This document shows positions 63,810-64,000 of a DNA stretch of 64,000 nucleotides, piece by piece. Position 1 is the first letter of the stretch. The number at the start of each line of letters is the position of its first letter. Under the pieces are notes generated by a model. It saw nothing but the letters and a program-made list of their open reading frames with translations, was not told where the DNA came from and did not search any database. Source of the DNA: Rhyacophila brunnea (taxonomy: Eukaryota > Arthropoda > Insecta > Trichoptera > Rhyacophilidae); the NCBI GenBank assembly GCA_022495005.1, contig JAGYXB010001842.1, forward strand, positions 434,001 through 498,000, written 5' to 3'. The position numbers and the translations under genes are program-made.

Positions 63810-64000
63810 GTAACTTCTACCTGGTTCCTTGAGTCATATCATAATGAAGACAAAAGAATCCCAAATTACATACATAAAAAAATTACGGGCGGGTATGACC
63901 AGTAAATAAAAACAGGAACGACCAACGACAAGGAAAAGGGAAAATAAATTAGTAGAATATATCCTCACGCGAAGAAGAAAGAGCAAACCCTATCTCAAGG

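Larger units (their letters stand above)
59394..64000 (+). mobile_element. Second DIRS element, decayed; right end cut by window
   Basis: Starts ATTATTCGAATTTGACTTTG and has the same order as the first copy: terminus, gag-like remnants, RT, RNase H, recombinase, internal complementary region, right terminus. Many stops and frameshifts break the coding part. The right terminus (from ~63820) is still continuing at base 64000 (CCTATCTCAAGG), about 70 bp short of its expected end. It is a diverged relative, with different terminal repeat sequence, and not a duplicate of the first copy. Confidence 0.88.

Overview
This window looks like an AT-rich insect nuclear genome, most likely a moth or butterfly (Lepidoptera, moderate confidence). 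The reasons are spliced C2H2 zinc-finger genes with phase-0 introns, abundant GTAGGTACCTAC-type runs, RTE and CR1/Jockey-like LINE tails, and piggyBac, Harbinger, hAT-like and DIRS elements. There is no bacterial-style gene order, rRNA, convincing tRNA gene or CRISPR.

The only credible host genes are four paralogous zinc-finger genes, all on the + strand, in two pairs. ZNF-1 (last exon 3493-4833) and ZNF-2 (15744-15881 plus 20664-22514) are close relatives. ZNF-3 (30988-31170, 34819-34941, 36372-37262) and ZNF-4 (50623-50805, 52774-52896, 54845-55906) form the second pair and show the full layout. In that layout exon 1 is short and acidic with SUMO-consensus (psi-K-x-E) motifs, exon 2 is 41 codons, and the large exon 3 carries one N-terminal module with an atypical finger followed by 6-8 linked C2H2 fingers. 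In ZNF-1 and ZNF-2 the module is present three times. ZNF-1 has a TGC-to-TGA nonsense change inside its last finger. They are probably nuclear DNA-binding regulators; their targets cannot be told from sequence.

Almost everything else is transposon. 1-3150: a dispersed repeat and a Harbinger/MADF relic between ~600-bp inverted arms. 6131-8253: a TTA-flanked element carrying two exons of a THAP domain. 8672-10620: a piggyBac transposase relic (- strand) split by an insertion with a perfect 8-bp target duplication. 16082-20340: a nest of hAT-like, solo-LTR and MITE insertions inside ZNF-2 intron 1. 24-31 kb: MITEs, a LINE tail, an orphan TATA promoter, a foldback element and a 3 x ~239-bp tandem repeat. 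31-36 kb: ZNF-3 introns filled with hAT and MITE copies that are absent from ZNF-4. 41558-46203: a nearly intact DIRS-type tyrosine-recombinase retrotransposon (gag-like, RT/RNase H, recombinase, inverted termini, internal complementary region). 46646-49490: a 2.8-kb terminal-inverted-repeat element with a nested pogo/mariner-like element. 56.3-59.3 kb: two LINE fragments and a MITE. 59394 to the window end: a second, decayed DIRS copy with an in-frame triplication of a 234-bp segment.

Comparing the gene blocks with each other gives filled/empty site pairs and so a relative history. The zinc-finger gene duplicated first, the modules and fingers then multiplied or were exchanged between copies, and transposons continued to fill the introns and spacers.
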